DNA of 42,812 bases from assembly GCA_022539475.1 (NCBI GenBank), contig VCMS01000390.1:1-42812 (forward strand), read 5' to 3'. The notes beneath the pieces are model-generated. The model was not told where the DNA came from. It ran no database searches and saw only the letters and a program-made list of their open reading frames with translations. Made by a program: the position numbers and the translations under genes. Origin of the DNA: Gracilaria domingensis. Taxonomy: Eukaryota > Rhodophyta > Florideophyceae > Gracilariales > Gracilariaceae. Of the stretch, positions 18,339 to 27,089 are shown piece after piece. Every line of letters begins with the position of its first letter. Positions within the stretch are counted from its first letter, which is position 1.

Positions 18339-18649
18339 ATGGCGTCTGAATCGGGCTCAGCGATGAGGTATGCCACCGAGATCCGCGATCTGCGCGCGTT
18401 CGAAGAAGGTTCGTATAGAAAACTCAGTTGAAGCGCTTTTTGGCTAGGCAGTAAGAACTTGCAGGTTATTTACGCAGACATAGAAACTCTTGGCGGGCGG
18501 AGACGGATCAACAATCGAAAGCACACTTTGTCGAAGCTTTTTGGCGTCTAGTTCGTGCGAGCAATAGATGTGATGGAATTGGTGCTGGAATGTTCATATC
18601 GCGAACAGATAGAGAACAGCCTTTACAGCACCACGCAACCATTGGCTGA
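18339..18649 (+). CDS. Possible small two-exon gene, divergent from PSMA2
   Basis: The ATG at 18339 (context aaaATGG) opens a frame [21 protein letters not shown] candidate 56-nt intron (18409 GTTCGT to 18464 TTGCAG) joins it to an exon ending with TGA at 18647-18649, giving an 84-residue basic, helical protein (exon 2 starts [16 protein letters not shown]). Without splicing the ORF stops after about 30 codons. Its start codon lies 18 bp from that of PSMA2, which would mean an extremely compact head-to-head pair with overlapping 5' leaders. I do not recognise the family. The donor site is not ideal, so the gene may be spurious. Confidence 0.3.
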
Positions 18650-18901
18650 TGTGCAAAAGCGCTACTGTAATGCACACGTACGGATCATCGATGAAAACCA
18701 CACAAGCTGTGGTGTGCTCTCCGCAAGATGATTACTACTCCCAGAAGCTGCTTCACCCCGACCTGGGCACGACATGCAGTTCAAGCGCCAACTTTAATAC
18801 TTACCTGATTCCTGGTTGCTAATAGGAAGTATCCTTTACAATCTCACATTTTTTTTAACAAGAACGAGCACCGACTCATCGGTTCTGTCAACGTTTTGAA
18901 C

Positions 18902-19837
18902 ATGGCGGCATTCGTCAGCGTAAACGGAATTTCCTTATCAAAGATAGGCCACTTGCGAACAAAACACTACAGCCCACATCAGAACAAGTCACTCGCATCA
19001 TCACCGGAAACAAGAAAGAGTCGACTCCCAATTAAATCAGCTCTCGATGCTCTCATCTTTGACTGCGACGGCGTCCTAGCTGATACAGAGCGCGATGCAC
19101 ACAGAGTGGCTTTCAACATTGCCTTTGACGAACGAAAATTAGATACCGTGTGGGATGAAAAGTTGTACGGAAAGCTGCTGGAAACTGGAGGAGGAAAGGA
19201 ACGTATGACAGCCTATTGGAATGGTTTGGGACAATGGCCTGCTGGTGCTGACTCAGAATCAGAGCAGAGAGATCTGGTTAAAGCTCTGCATGCCCGCAAG
19301 ACTGAGTTATTCATGGAGCTTGTTGCGGCTGGAAAGGTCCCACTGCGCGAAGGTGTACAGCGTCTCGTACGCGAGGCGGTAGAAGCAGGTATAAAGGTCG
19401 CAGTATGTAGCACGTCCAATGAAAAGGCGGTCAACAAAATTGTGGAGATGCTTGGAAACGATGCTTCTACCATTTCCGTATATGCTGGGGATATCGTTGC
19501 TAAGAAGAAACCAAGCCCAGATGTGTACAACTTGGCCGCAGAAAAGCTCAACCTAAATCCTTCCAACGTTTGCGTTATTGAAGATAGTTACATCGGTGTG
19601 CAGGCTGCGCGTGCGGCGGGAATGCCAGTTGTGGTTACAAAGTCAACATACACAAAAGATGAAGATTTCTCGGATGCACAAAAGGTACTGAATTCGCTGG
19701 ATGACCCGGTAACAACTTTAGAAAACTTGACACAGATGGTCGAGGGCCTCAATGATATCAATCGTCCCAAGGGGGGCATGGGTCAAGTTAACAAGTTTCG
19801 TTCGGCTCGCCAGAGATATGGCTCGAGTTACTTGTGA
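18902..19837 (+). CDS. cbbY: CbbY-type HAD phosphatase, probably plastid (xylulose-1,5-bisphosphate phosphatase)
   Basis: A 311-residue, single-exon protein starting at ATG 18902. The first 50 residues are Ser/Lys/Arg-rich and lack acidic residues at the start, like a plastid transit peptide. HAD motif I is FDCDGVLADTE (about residue 52), motif II is VAVCSTSNEKAV, motif III Lys lies in AKKKPSPDVY, and motif IV is IEDSYIGVQAA. The cap domain has ETGGGKERM. These match plant and algal CbbY, which removes xylulose-1,5-bisphosphate, an inhibitory misfire product of Rubisco. That function is taken from the family. It points to a photosynthetic host. It converges with the SNRNP27 gene, with 191 bp between the stops. 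Confidence 0.88.
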   Translation: MAAFVSVNGISLSKIGHLRTKHYSPHQNKSLASSPETRKSRLPIKSALDALIFDCDGVLADTERDAHRVAFNIAFDERKLDTVWDEKLYGKLLETGGGKERMTAYWNGLGQWPAGADSESEQRDLVKALHARKTELFMELVAAGKVPLREGVQRLVREAVEAGIKVAVCSTSNEKAVNKIVEMLGNDASTISVYAGDIVAKKKPSPDVYNLAAEKLNLNPSNVCVIEDSYIGVQAARAAGMPVVVTKSTYTKDEDFSDAQKVLNSLDDPVTTLENLTQMVEGLNDINRPKGGMGQVNKFRSARQRYGSSYL

Positions 19838-20028
19838 AGTCTTAAACGATGTGCATCGCGAGCTGATACGTACAAGGTAAAGAAAAGTAACAGTTTTCCA
19901 CATATCCGTTTTGTTTGTTTCGGTGAGAGATGTTCTTCTTTTAATGCTCTGAGGGTATCCCTCCTCGCGGCAAGATGCCTCACATTTCTAGATGAGATCA
20001 ACGCATGCATACTGATTGGGAATGCCCC

Positions 20029-20403
20029 TCAACCGCCGTCTAAAGGTCTGTTAAACCCGCCTTTCCGATTCATGTACTGCCGATACTTTCGGGGCTTGAT
20101 TACTCTTGCTGCACCCACATCATTACCCTCTACTTGTTTCCCTTTTGTGGAACTGAACGACAACGGCAAACCCAGCGCCTCCATCATCTCTCGTTCTTCA
20201 TCTTCATTTACAGTCGCAGAGGCCCAGTAATCCTCTTTGGGCGGCGGTGGCGGCGGTGGAGGGTCTTCTGGGAATAGTGGCGGGGGAGGGGGAGGTGGTG
20301 GAGGTGGTGGAGGGGTGTCCTCCATCGGGACCGGTGCAGATGGGAACTCAGCTTGGATGGATTGCGAGGACTTTCTCGCGGAGGCGCTGCGAATTTTTTC
20401 CAT
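20029..20403 (-). CDS. SNRNP27: U4/U6.U5 tri-snRNP 27 kDa protein homologue with a polyproline N-half
   Basis: A 124-residue protein starting at ATG 20403. The C-terminal 45 residues carry the SNRNP27 signature: [17 protein letters not shown] followed by [18 protein letters not shown], ending two residues later. In animals and plants this domain follows an Arg/Ser-rich region. Here the N-half instead has two proline runs (12 and 8 Pro, about residues 30-55) and a short acidic stretch. The protein belongs to the spliceosomal tri-snRNP and helps maintain 5' splice-site choice. The Pro runs are coded by CCN repeats that appear as GGN repeats on the plus strand, so the Gly-rich frames there are shadows. 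An additional upstream exon with an RS domain cannot be excluded. Confidence 0.82.
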   Translation of the reverse strand: MEKIRSASARKSSQSIQAEFPSAPVPMEDTPPPPPPPPPPPPLFPEDPPPPPPPPKEDYWASATVNEDEEREMMEALGLPLSFSSTKGKQVEGNDVGAARVIKPRKYRQYMNRKGGFNRPLDGG

Positions 20404-21026
20404 GCCGAGCGCTACCGTGTTCTGGTTCGATGCATCCGCATCTTACCGTCGTACCAAAGAATTTACGGAAATGGTTCAAGGAAACGAATGAGCCAGCCCT
20501 CTTACCTTCAACCGTTTCAGGGTCTTTCCAAACAAATGTTCCAGCCGTACCAACGTCCTTCGCTTGGAACGGGTTTCGTAGCTGAAATTACGGTTAGCCC
20601 TCCTACCTTCGGCAAGATGCTCTGGTTCCTGCGTACGATTCGTACTGCCGGCTTCGTCCGTTCATGAATTCGTTTTTGGCACTAGATCACAGATCCATAC
20701 CTCACTTTTGATCACCAGATCCTCTCTCTGGACTTTTCGCGCGCTTTTTCCGAAAGGCACACAATGCATGCAAGGACTGTGGGCAAGCACTTCAGGATTT
20801 GAGGCTGATGCAGTTTCTCATCTCTTCAGGTGACGTAGGACATTTACCTTCGCAGATATAGCGAACCGTCGTACTCCTCTGAGAAGCCAGGTACAAGGGT
20901 TGGGTGACGACATGCCCATCCGAGACCTGCGTATCAACGCATTTCACTCCGGGTTTGGCAATAGCTTGTCGAGCAGGTGTCTAGATTTTACTCGTTTCTC
21001 ATTTCCTCTTGTAGGAACAGAAGGCC
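20404..21026. other. Region between SNRNP27 and Ku70
   Basis: About 620 bp. A 59-codon plus-strand frame (ATG 20488 to 20667) has no known motif. Just before the Ku70 ATG, the sequence tttctcatttcctcttgtag (ending 21014) is a textbook pyrimidine tract plus AG, and the Ku70 frame is open right up to it (phase 0), so an upstream 5' exon or UTR intron is possible. No matching in-phase coding exon was found. Confidence 0.4.
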
Positions 21027-23195
21027 ATGATTAATGAACAAAGCGCAAGAAGAAGGGGGCTTGCGGTTCGCGATGCTGTCGTGTTTCTCGTCGATTGGAG
21101 GACGGCTATGCTGCGGAAAGAAGATTATATAGACATAAGTGAAGATATCTCGCAAGATACCCCTTGCATGCTTTCTCTCACTCTGCGATGCATAGCGGAC
21201 GTGATAAAGTCCAAGATTGTAGCACGGACTGGCGACGCAGTCAGTGTTATTGCCTTCGGTGCACGAGGATCTGGGACGCGTCGGAATTGGCCCGGTATTC
21301 GTATCATTCGACCTCTGAAGTCTAGTGATGCGAATGCCGTCGTTATGCTTCAGAACCTAGCCAAAAGCATCGAGAACGGAGAGGCAGATCATTTCTTAGA
21401 ACAATCCAGCGAGGAGCTACGAAGTGCACCCGTTCCTGAGGGAAATCAGTGGTTCTGCTTTGGACCCAATGGTTCTACTGAATTTGACAAAGCCCTCTGG
21501 GCTGCTCGTCACCAGTTCACCGCCGTATCAGCTTCTCGCTTTTCAGTCCTTCATCGCAAGCGAGTATTTGTGTTCACTAATGACGAGGATCCTTCTCGAG
21601 GGACTCGTGCAATACGAAAGCAGTGTGAGTCACAATTAAAGGACCTACACGACATGGGTGCGGCGGTCTATGTTTCTGTACTTCTCAGTCCCAGCAAGCT
21701 CACCGACTCTGCTGCAAATGACCAGATCCTTATGGCCGAGTTCTTCAGCAACTTAATATATTCAAATGAAGACAATGTCAATGAGGATAAAGGCGATGTA
21801 ACGATTGCCACCATTTATTCGTTTGAGGACCTTCGCAGTCGGATTCGCAGAAAGGAGATGACAAAGAGGGCTATTCGCAGAACAGTGCTGGTTCTTGGTC
21901 CCAATTATCGAATTGGGGTGATGATGTACGCCCTCGTTCGGAAAGCCGTAAGACCTCAGAAAGTTGAGCTTGCGGCATCGACCAAGAAGCCAGTTTTCAA
22001 GATAACTACCAACACTTGTGATTCTGCCGGTACAACTTTAAAGCCAGAAGAAATACGTAAGACTTTCACACCACCGTATCTTCGGGACACAAAACTCGCC
22101 ACCCCAGAACTCTCAGCTGTAGAGGAGGAAAGTATCCTGAACGGGGATTCTCCGAAACCTGATGAGGTAGATTCAGCGTCCATTCCGAAAGTACACGGAT
22201 TCACGAGTTCGGAAGTTACCAAGGCAAAAGCTTTGGGAAAAGTAGGTATTTACCTTTACGGGTTTCGCAAAGCCCATCACATGAAATCAGAGTATACGAT
22301 GGGGCCTCCAACTTTTCTGTTTCCTGATGACAGTGAATACAGCGGAAGTACACAAGCTTTTGCAACACTTCTCAAATGTATGTTACGAAGGAAGGTCATT
22401 GCAATCGTTGCAGTACGATTATCAGCGTCAAGTGGAGTTGGCATGCGATTTGCAGCGCTCGTCCCGCAAGAGGAAGACTTTGCTGAGGATATTGAAAAGT
22501 CCATACCCGGAGGCTTCCAGTTGCATTACCTCCCATACAAAGACGATGTCTACACCGAGTGGCGAAAGGAGATCAAAGAACTCAAAGAAGACGTGAAAAT
22601 AGAACCGAAAGAAGAAGAACTCATTGCGGAATTGGATGAATCGGAGTCCGTTATTGTTGCCCGAAGGATGGTGAAGCAGTTAGAGTTAGAGCCCTACTCT
22701 CCAAACAATTTCCTGAATCCAGATCTGCAACGATTTTATACAGGTCTTGAGAACGCAGCGGGAATTGAGAACACGTATCAACCGCAGGACGAAATGCTCA
22801 ACCCAAAAGTACCGGAAATGCAAAGTAGGGCCCAGTCCGATATGGAAGAACTGAAAAAGCTTGATGCGGGAGTCGACTTTGACGGGGAGGAAGAGGCTGA
22901 ACGCTTCGGAAAGAAGAGTGCCAAACGTGCAGCGGAGCAAGCAGAAGCGGCTCGCCAACGAGCTGCAAAGAAAAAGGCAGTGATGGAGGAAGCGAAGCAA
23001 GCCTGCGATGATACAGTGTACATAGATAGGTTCCACGACAATTCGCTTCGAAAGCTGAAGAAGCCGGATCTGCAATTGTATTGTCGTGCACATGGATTGC
23101 CCGACAAAGGCACAAAGGACAATTTGATTATACTTATTGAAGATGACATTGAGAAACATCTGCAGTCATCAAATCCCAATGAAGACGCAAACTGA
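21027..23195 (+). CDS. XRCC6: Ku70, DNA end-binding subunit of non-homologous end joining
   Basis: A 722-residue protein with one open frame from ATG 21027. An N-terminal von Willebrand A-like domain begins with RDAVVFLVDWRTAML. The central part (about residues 270-560) fits the Ku beta-barrel that encircles DNA (GKVGIYLYGFRK, YTMGPPTFLFP). A Lys/Glu/Ala-rich helical linker follows (about 620-680), and a C-terminal SAP motif (LRKLKKPDLQLYCRAHGLPD, about 688-715). The length is somewhat above human Ku70 (609), mainly through the linker and inserts. Ku70 pairs with Ku80 to load repair factors on broken ends and acts at telomeres. It converges with HACD, with 76 bp between stops. A 5' exon is possible (acceptor-like site ending at 21014). 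Confidence 0.92.
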   Translation: MINEQSARRRGLAVRDAVVFLVDWRTAMLRKEDYIDISEDISQDTPCMLSLTLRCIADVIKSKIVARTGDAVSVIAFGARGSGTRRNWPGIRIIRPLKSSDANAVVMLQNLAKSIENGEADHFLEQSSEELRSAPVPEGNQWFCFGPNGSTEFDKALWAARHQFTAVSASRFSVLHRKRVFVFTNDEDPSRGTRAIRKQCESQLKDLHDMGAAVYVSVLLSPSKLTDSAANDQILMAEFFSNLIYSNEDNVNEDKGDVTIATIYSFEDLRSRIRRKEMTKRAIRRTVLVLGPNYRIGVMMYALVRKAVRPQKVELAASTKKPVFKITTNTCDSAGTTLKPEEIRKTFTPPYLRDTKLATPELSAVEEESILNGDSPKPDEVDSASIPKVHGFTSSEVTKAKALGKVGIYLYGFRKAHHMKSEYTMGPPTFLFPDDSEYSGSTQAFATLLKCMLRRKVIAIVAVRLSASSGVGMRFAALVPQEEDFAEDIEKSIPGGFQLHYLPYKDDVYTEWRKEIKELKEDVKIEPKEEELIAELDESESVIVARRMVKQLELEPYSPNNFLNPDLQRFYTGLENAAGIENTYQPQDEMLNPKVPEMQSRAQSDMEELKKLDAGVDFDGEEEAERFGKKSAKRAAEQAEAARQRAAKKKAVMEEAKQACDDTVYIDRFHDNSLRKLKKPDLQLYCRAHGLPDKGTKDNLIILIEDDIEKHLQSSNPNEDAN

Positions 23196-23271
23196 CCGAG
23201 TGACAGGGCTGAGAGTAACCTCATGTTTGAAGACAAGTTGCAGAAAAGCACCATGGGTTATTGCTGAAGAC

Positions 23272-23925
23272 TTATTTAGATTTGGCAACTTTGGCTGCCG
23301 GGGCGACGACATACTTCTTGCGTTGTCGAAGCATGTGCGAGTACATGTGGGGAAGTCCTGGTATGTACACGAACAGAAGGATGATACAGAAAATGTAGTA
23401 GTCAAAGGCAAAGTTAAAGTAGTTTGGAAGCGAAACTGAAAACAGTTTAGAGCCGCGGATATGCTTTAGTGCGGCATACAAGGTGAACCACTCGCTCGAC
23501 GCTCCAAGCGGGTAGAGGGGAAGAAATGTTGAATACCTTAAATATGTAAGCCAAAAGGGTACTTGCGACGCAAAAGACGATACTGTAAAGTAGAAGTATC
23601 TTGGGATTTCGGTAAGGGACCATGCGAGCACCATTGTGGTGAAAGAAAGATTGGATCGAACTTCTGTGACAGGATTGGCTATACCCCAGACCAGCATGAG
23701 GCGCGAAGCAACTTGCAACGCGGTGGTCGCGACTGGAGCGCGAATTATACGCATGAGACTGTGAATGATCTCGAGAAGGGCACCCGTTTGAAAAATCTTC
23801 AATGGGAGATCGACAGAATCGTAGACAGACGAGCCTGTGACAAGGGCCTGAATAAGACGAATAAGAACTACAGACCAGCCTGCGGTCATGAGGGCGTTGT
23901 ACATGAGAAGATAACGAGCTGCCAT
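23272..23925 (-). CDS. HACD: Very-long-chain 3-hydroxyacyl-CoA dehydratase (PHS1/PTPLA family)
   Basis: A 217-residue membrane protein starting at ATG 23925. About six hydrophobic helices are visible. The family core is present: LLEIIHSLMRIIRAPVATT, then a segment with WSLTEIPRYFYF, then RYSTFLPLYPLGASSEW. The Tyr of LYP and the Glu of SSE, seven residues apart, correspond to the catalytic Tyr/Glu pair of yeast Phs1. The enzyme dehydrates 3-hydroxyacyl-CoA in the ER fatty-acid elongation cycle. The C-terminus is lysine-rich (VAKSK at the end), compatible with ER retention. No introns are needed. Confidence 0.92.
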   Translation of the reverse strand: MAARYLLMYNALMTAGWSVVLIRLIQALVTGSSVYDSVDLPLKIFQTGALLEIIHSLMRIIRAPVATTALQVASRLMLVWGIANPVTEVRSNLSFTTMVLAWSLTEIPRYFYFTVSSFASQVPFWLTYLRYSTFLPLYPLGASSEWFTLYAALKHIRGSKLFSVSLPNYFNFAFDYYIFCIILLFVYIPGLPHMYSHMLRQRKKYVVAPAAKVAKSK

Positions 23926-24750
23926 ACTGCCTGTTGGAATGAGAATGAAGAGCGATGGATCTGATCAAAACGAGAAGAATACGAAGAGTTGGAAGCTGGA
24001 GAGAAGACGAAGATCGCGGTCAAAGGATTGATAACTCGTGTTTAGCTTGTTAAGACAAGGCCCTGTGAGGCAAGCTTTGGCAAAGTTTGCTTGAAACAAA
24101 TTGTCCTTAGTCTTCACGACGAAAATGCACTGATCTTTCCATAATTTTTTTAACGCAAAAATCAGGGTTATTCGCTTGCGGACGTACCGTTGGGACTTCT
24201 TTATTGTGTACCTTCGGTACAAAGGTATCAACAGGACATCTTCGGTGTCTACCGGTAGTACAAAGATACCTACAACTGTTTGCTTTCTAGTGAAGGCTTC
24301 AACATGAACCAAAGATATATTGATTTCACTATGCTTACAACTAAACATATATACTTGTAGAACTTAATAGAGCTCTTTCTTCTTGCTGCGGATTTAACTG
24401 TGAAAAGTTGTATTCAGGTGATTCGATAAAGTATAAACTAAACTAGATATAATGGGAATATCTACTGGTGATAGGTTCTGTCCGCATGAATTGAGCAAGT
24501 ACAAATGTTAGGAAGACCTAATACAAGTTTGTATCAATCATAGATTATGATCTGTATGAAAATCGATTACGACTTCAGCAAGCTGTACCCTCGATCGATA
24601 ACGCTCATTCTCGGGGCGGAACCATATGTTATAACCTATAGCCACTTGAAAATGTTTGGGTTGAACCAATGAGGGCAGATGTGTCTCAAACGAAAAGTGA
24701 GCACCGTCCACACCCAAACAGTTATCTTGTGAGACCTTAAGCGATATATT
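23926..24750. other. Intergenic region with palindromic tracts
   Basis: It holds the HACD upstream region, a solitary Harbinger-like terminus (24045-24063) and a foldable TGTACC-TTC-GGTACA at 24207-24221, followed by a diverged similar unit at about 24247-24275. A long minus-strand frame (24348 to 23965) overlaps these repeats and has no recognised motif, so it is not called as a gene. Confidence 0.45.
24045..24063 (-). repeat. Solitary Harbinger element-2-like terminus
   Basis: GCTTGTTAAGACAAGGCCC matches the right terminus of element 2 (GCTTGTTAAGACAGGGCC at 37388-37405) at all but one or two positions, in the same orientation. No partner terminus was found to its left, so it is a remnant end or the edge of a decayed small non-autonomous copy. 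Confidence 0.55.
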
Positions 24751-25860
24751 CTACTTCCACCCGTGCTGTTCCTTTATCTTCTCAAACACAGCATCGACAA
24801 CATGCTGGGTGGCCAAAGTCTCCGTCATCCATCTTGCCGATGCCTCCATGTCATTTTCGCGAATCATACGAACAAACTCCTTCACCATTTTCGCTGCCTG
24901 AGGAAGACCGCCTTCATCAACATGGATTTGTTCAGGCGCCGGGAAGCTCCACTGATAATTGTCGTCTCCTTCAACCTCTGTGACTGACCTTTCGTACGTA
25001 TAATCAGTGTCGTCCGAATAATCTTCTGGTTTTCGAATAGAGTCGAAGATTTTTGTTTGACGAGGGGGAACGACAAATCCGTCAATCTCGAGGTAGCCTT
25101 TCTCACCAATGGCGGTGGTTCGCATGAGTATACCTGAAGTGCAGTCGGTTACAAAACACAGGGACACTTTATCCGCATCACAAGTGCCAAATTCTACAAT
25201 GCCTTCAACACTCTCAAGAGCTTTGGGGAAGCGCTTTTGGGTTCTACTGGTACAAGTGACAGAGAATATGTTCCTGGTGACATCGACGCCAAGGAAAGCG
25301 ATAGCCGTGCGAGATACGTACCAACCAAGATCTCCCCACAGCGTCATCGGTTCCAATTCCGGCTTAGATCGAATATTCTGCGCCATATTCGGAATGGGAA
25401 TACAGAACGTAGATTGTAATCGTTTGACGGTTCCAATGTCTCCATCAAGGATCCGCTGCCGAACTTGCTTGGTACGATCAGCATGCACAAAATGCGTTGC
25501 ATCCATAAAGATAACATCAGCAGCTTCACAAGCCTCCTTTATAGCTTCCACCTCGGGTGTTGATGCAAATGGTTTGTCAACAAAGACGTGCTTGCCTGCC
25601 TTGGCACAACGAACTGCCCAGTCCGAGGCGATTGCGGTTGGGAGCGGGATATACACAGCATCGATTGGAGCCGTGACGATTTCTTCGTAACTGCACGCGT
25701 GTTCAAGGTCGTGCTCTTCGGCATACCGTTCGGCTCGCTTCTTGTCACGAGAAGCTATAGTGGTGCATACGACGCCATCTAGACGAGAAACGCTGTCGAG
25801 AATTACGGTGTTGATCCATGCAGTTGAGAGTATACCAAGCTTGACGACCTGGTCGCTCAT
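24751..25860 (-). CDS. Gfo/Idh/MocA-family NAD(P)-dependent oxidoreductase, copy 2
   Basis: A 369-residue protein starting at ATG 25860, the same length as the copy at 16041-17150. By eye about 78 percent of the first 60 residues are identical. The Rossmann start is VVKLGILSTAWIN, the catalytic-Lys motif is VDKP, and the GDLGWYVSR region is kept. No indels or stops occur, so both copies look functional. Differences fall mostly at surface-like positions, but NIN versus WIN next to the nucleotide-binding loop might alter cofactor or substrate contacts. The two copies point toward each other around the block of five to six housekeeping genes, indicating an inverted duplication of one gene rather than of the whole block. 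Confidence 0.85.
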   Translation of the reverse strand: MSDQVVKLGILSTAWINTVILDSVSRLDGVVCTTIASRDKKRAERYAEEHDLEHACSYEEIVTAPIDAVYIPLPTAIASDWAVRCAKAGKHVFVDKPFASTPEVEAIKEACEAADVIFMDATHFVHADRTKQVRQRILDGDIGTVKRLQSTFCIPIPNMAQNIRSKPELEPMTLWGDLGWYVSRTAIAFLGVDVTRNIFSVTCTSRTQKRFPKALESVEGIVEFGTCDADKVSLCFVTDCTSGILMRTTAIGEKGYLEIDGFVVPPRQTKIFDSIRKPEDYSDDTDYTYERSVTEVEGDDNYQWSFPAPEQIHVDEGGLPQAAKMVKEFVRMIRENDMEASARWMTETLATQHVVDAVFEKIKEQHGWK

Positions 25861-26669
25861 TGTGACGCGGAAAGTACGTTTTCGAAGCTGATTCTACCCG
25901 GCGTGAATGAAAACGTGGATGAGCTATGCTTCCCAGTTTTCGTAAGATTGTGCGTCTCCGTGTGTGTGTGTAAGAGAGAGAAGGACGCAGAGGGATATAA
26001 AATCTTGGAGAGGAGATGCACGTGGCGGAGACCGCAGAGACGTTGTCAAAGACAAGTAGTAAAGGAAACTGTACTTGAGGTCAAAACCTCGGTTTTTAAC
26101 CGACTTTCCAGAACCCTTATATCTACTAGTGCGATTGAATTTTTTGTTTAGCGAGGAGCTATTATCTATACATATGTTAAAGAGGAGAAGCTACACATTT
26201 GCACCTCTCACCTTTCTGTCCCGTTAAAGAGTGTCGGTTATCAACGCAAAAAGTTTCTACATATCTGCCGAGCAAATCTAATTCACGACGGGTGCCGGCT
26301 ACTGAGAATTCGATCAGAATACGAATTTTGTACTAGGTGGATAGACCGTTTGAGTAAAGAAGATCTATAATATGAAGCAGGAACACTAACCAAGCTAAAT
26401 CAATAAACTGATGTCGAAGCATTCGTAGCAGTTTGTAGTGTCTCGAGAACGATTCACAGACCATCCAAGATAGTGGCCTGTTCTCAAGCTCCTGAATCTC
26501 ACCTTTTCAAGCGGTCAAAATTACGTTCGAGAACGAGAAGAGCTCTCACCCGGCTGCGTTGCAAGGTACCTTTGTACAAGTTGTCGGGAGGCGAAGAATG
26601 ACATGGCACAGAGTGTTTCTTATTTCATGTCTTGAAAATAGGAAACACTTCTCAGTAACTCGCTGCAGA
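25861..26669. other. Intergenic, promoter side of oxidoreductase copy 2
   Basis: About 800 bp up to the left terminus of Harbinger element 2. A (GT)n run occurs at about 25958-25970. No ORF or RNA gene was recognised. The target-site base triplet AGA of the element lies at 26667-26669. Confidence 0.45.
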
Positions 26670-26707
26670 GGGCCTGTCTTAACAAGCGTTGACGACGCGT
26701 TGTCGTT
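26670..26707 (+). repeat. Left terminal inverted repeat of element 2
   Basis: Pairs with 37368-37405 in inverted orientation, 36 of 38 positions. The mismatches are the third base (G/C) and one inside GTTGACSACG. Confidence 0.85.
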
Positions 26708-26810
26708 AACGTTGATATCTTGAGTTTTTCAAGAAAGCCTGGCTGTAAATTGAACCACCTACTGCCCCGTTCCACTGAAAGGACCAATACCCTTCTCATT
26801 CTATTATGCA

Positions 26811-26846
26811 CCTCTGTGCCTCGCCAAACCTCTGTGCCTCGTCAAA
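26811..26846 (+). repeat. Tandem 18-bp duplication near the left end of element 2
   Basis: Two adjacent 18-bp units, CCTCTGTGCCTCGYCAAA, differing at one base. Subterminal repeats can be transposase binding sites, but only two copies are seen. Confidence 0.6.
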
Positions 26847-27089
26847 GTGCGTCACTGTCGGCCGTAGCGCGTACTTATCGGTACGCTATATTCTGCGGTA
26901 AGCAGATTGCTCTTCGTCGACGGCGTAGATCATGTACATTCCCGCTCTCCTTTTCCATGATCTCACCCAGCTCTTTTGCTGTGCTCTCCCATTAATCGAG
27001 AGGTACTCTTTTGAATCGTTGTCTGGTGATATAAGCGTTTCTCGCAATGATCATCGCTCTTGTGTCGAGTCGAACACGGCTCAACCACC

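Noticed and set aside
20237..20585. Plus-strand Gly-rich ORFs
   Set aside because: They are antisense to the polyproline codons of SNRNP27, whose C-terminal signature fixes the real strand.
23965..24348. 127-codon minus-strand ORF upstream of HACD
   Set aside because: It runs across a transposon terminus and palindromic repeats and has no recognisable motif.
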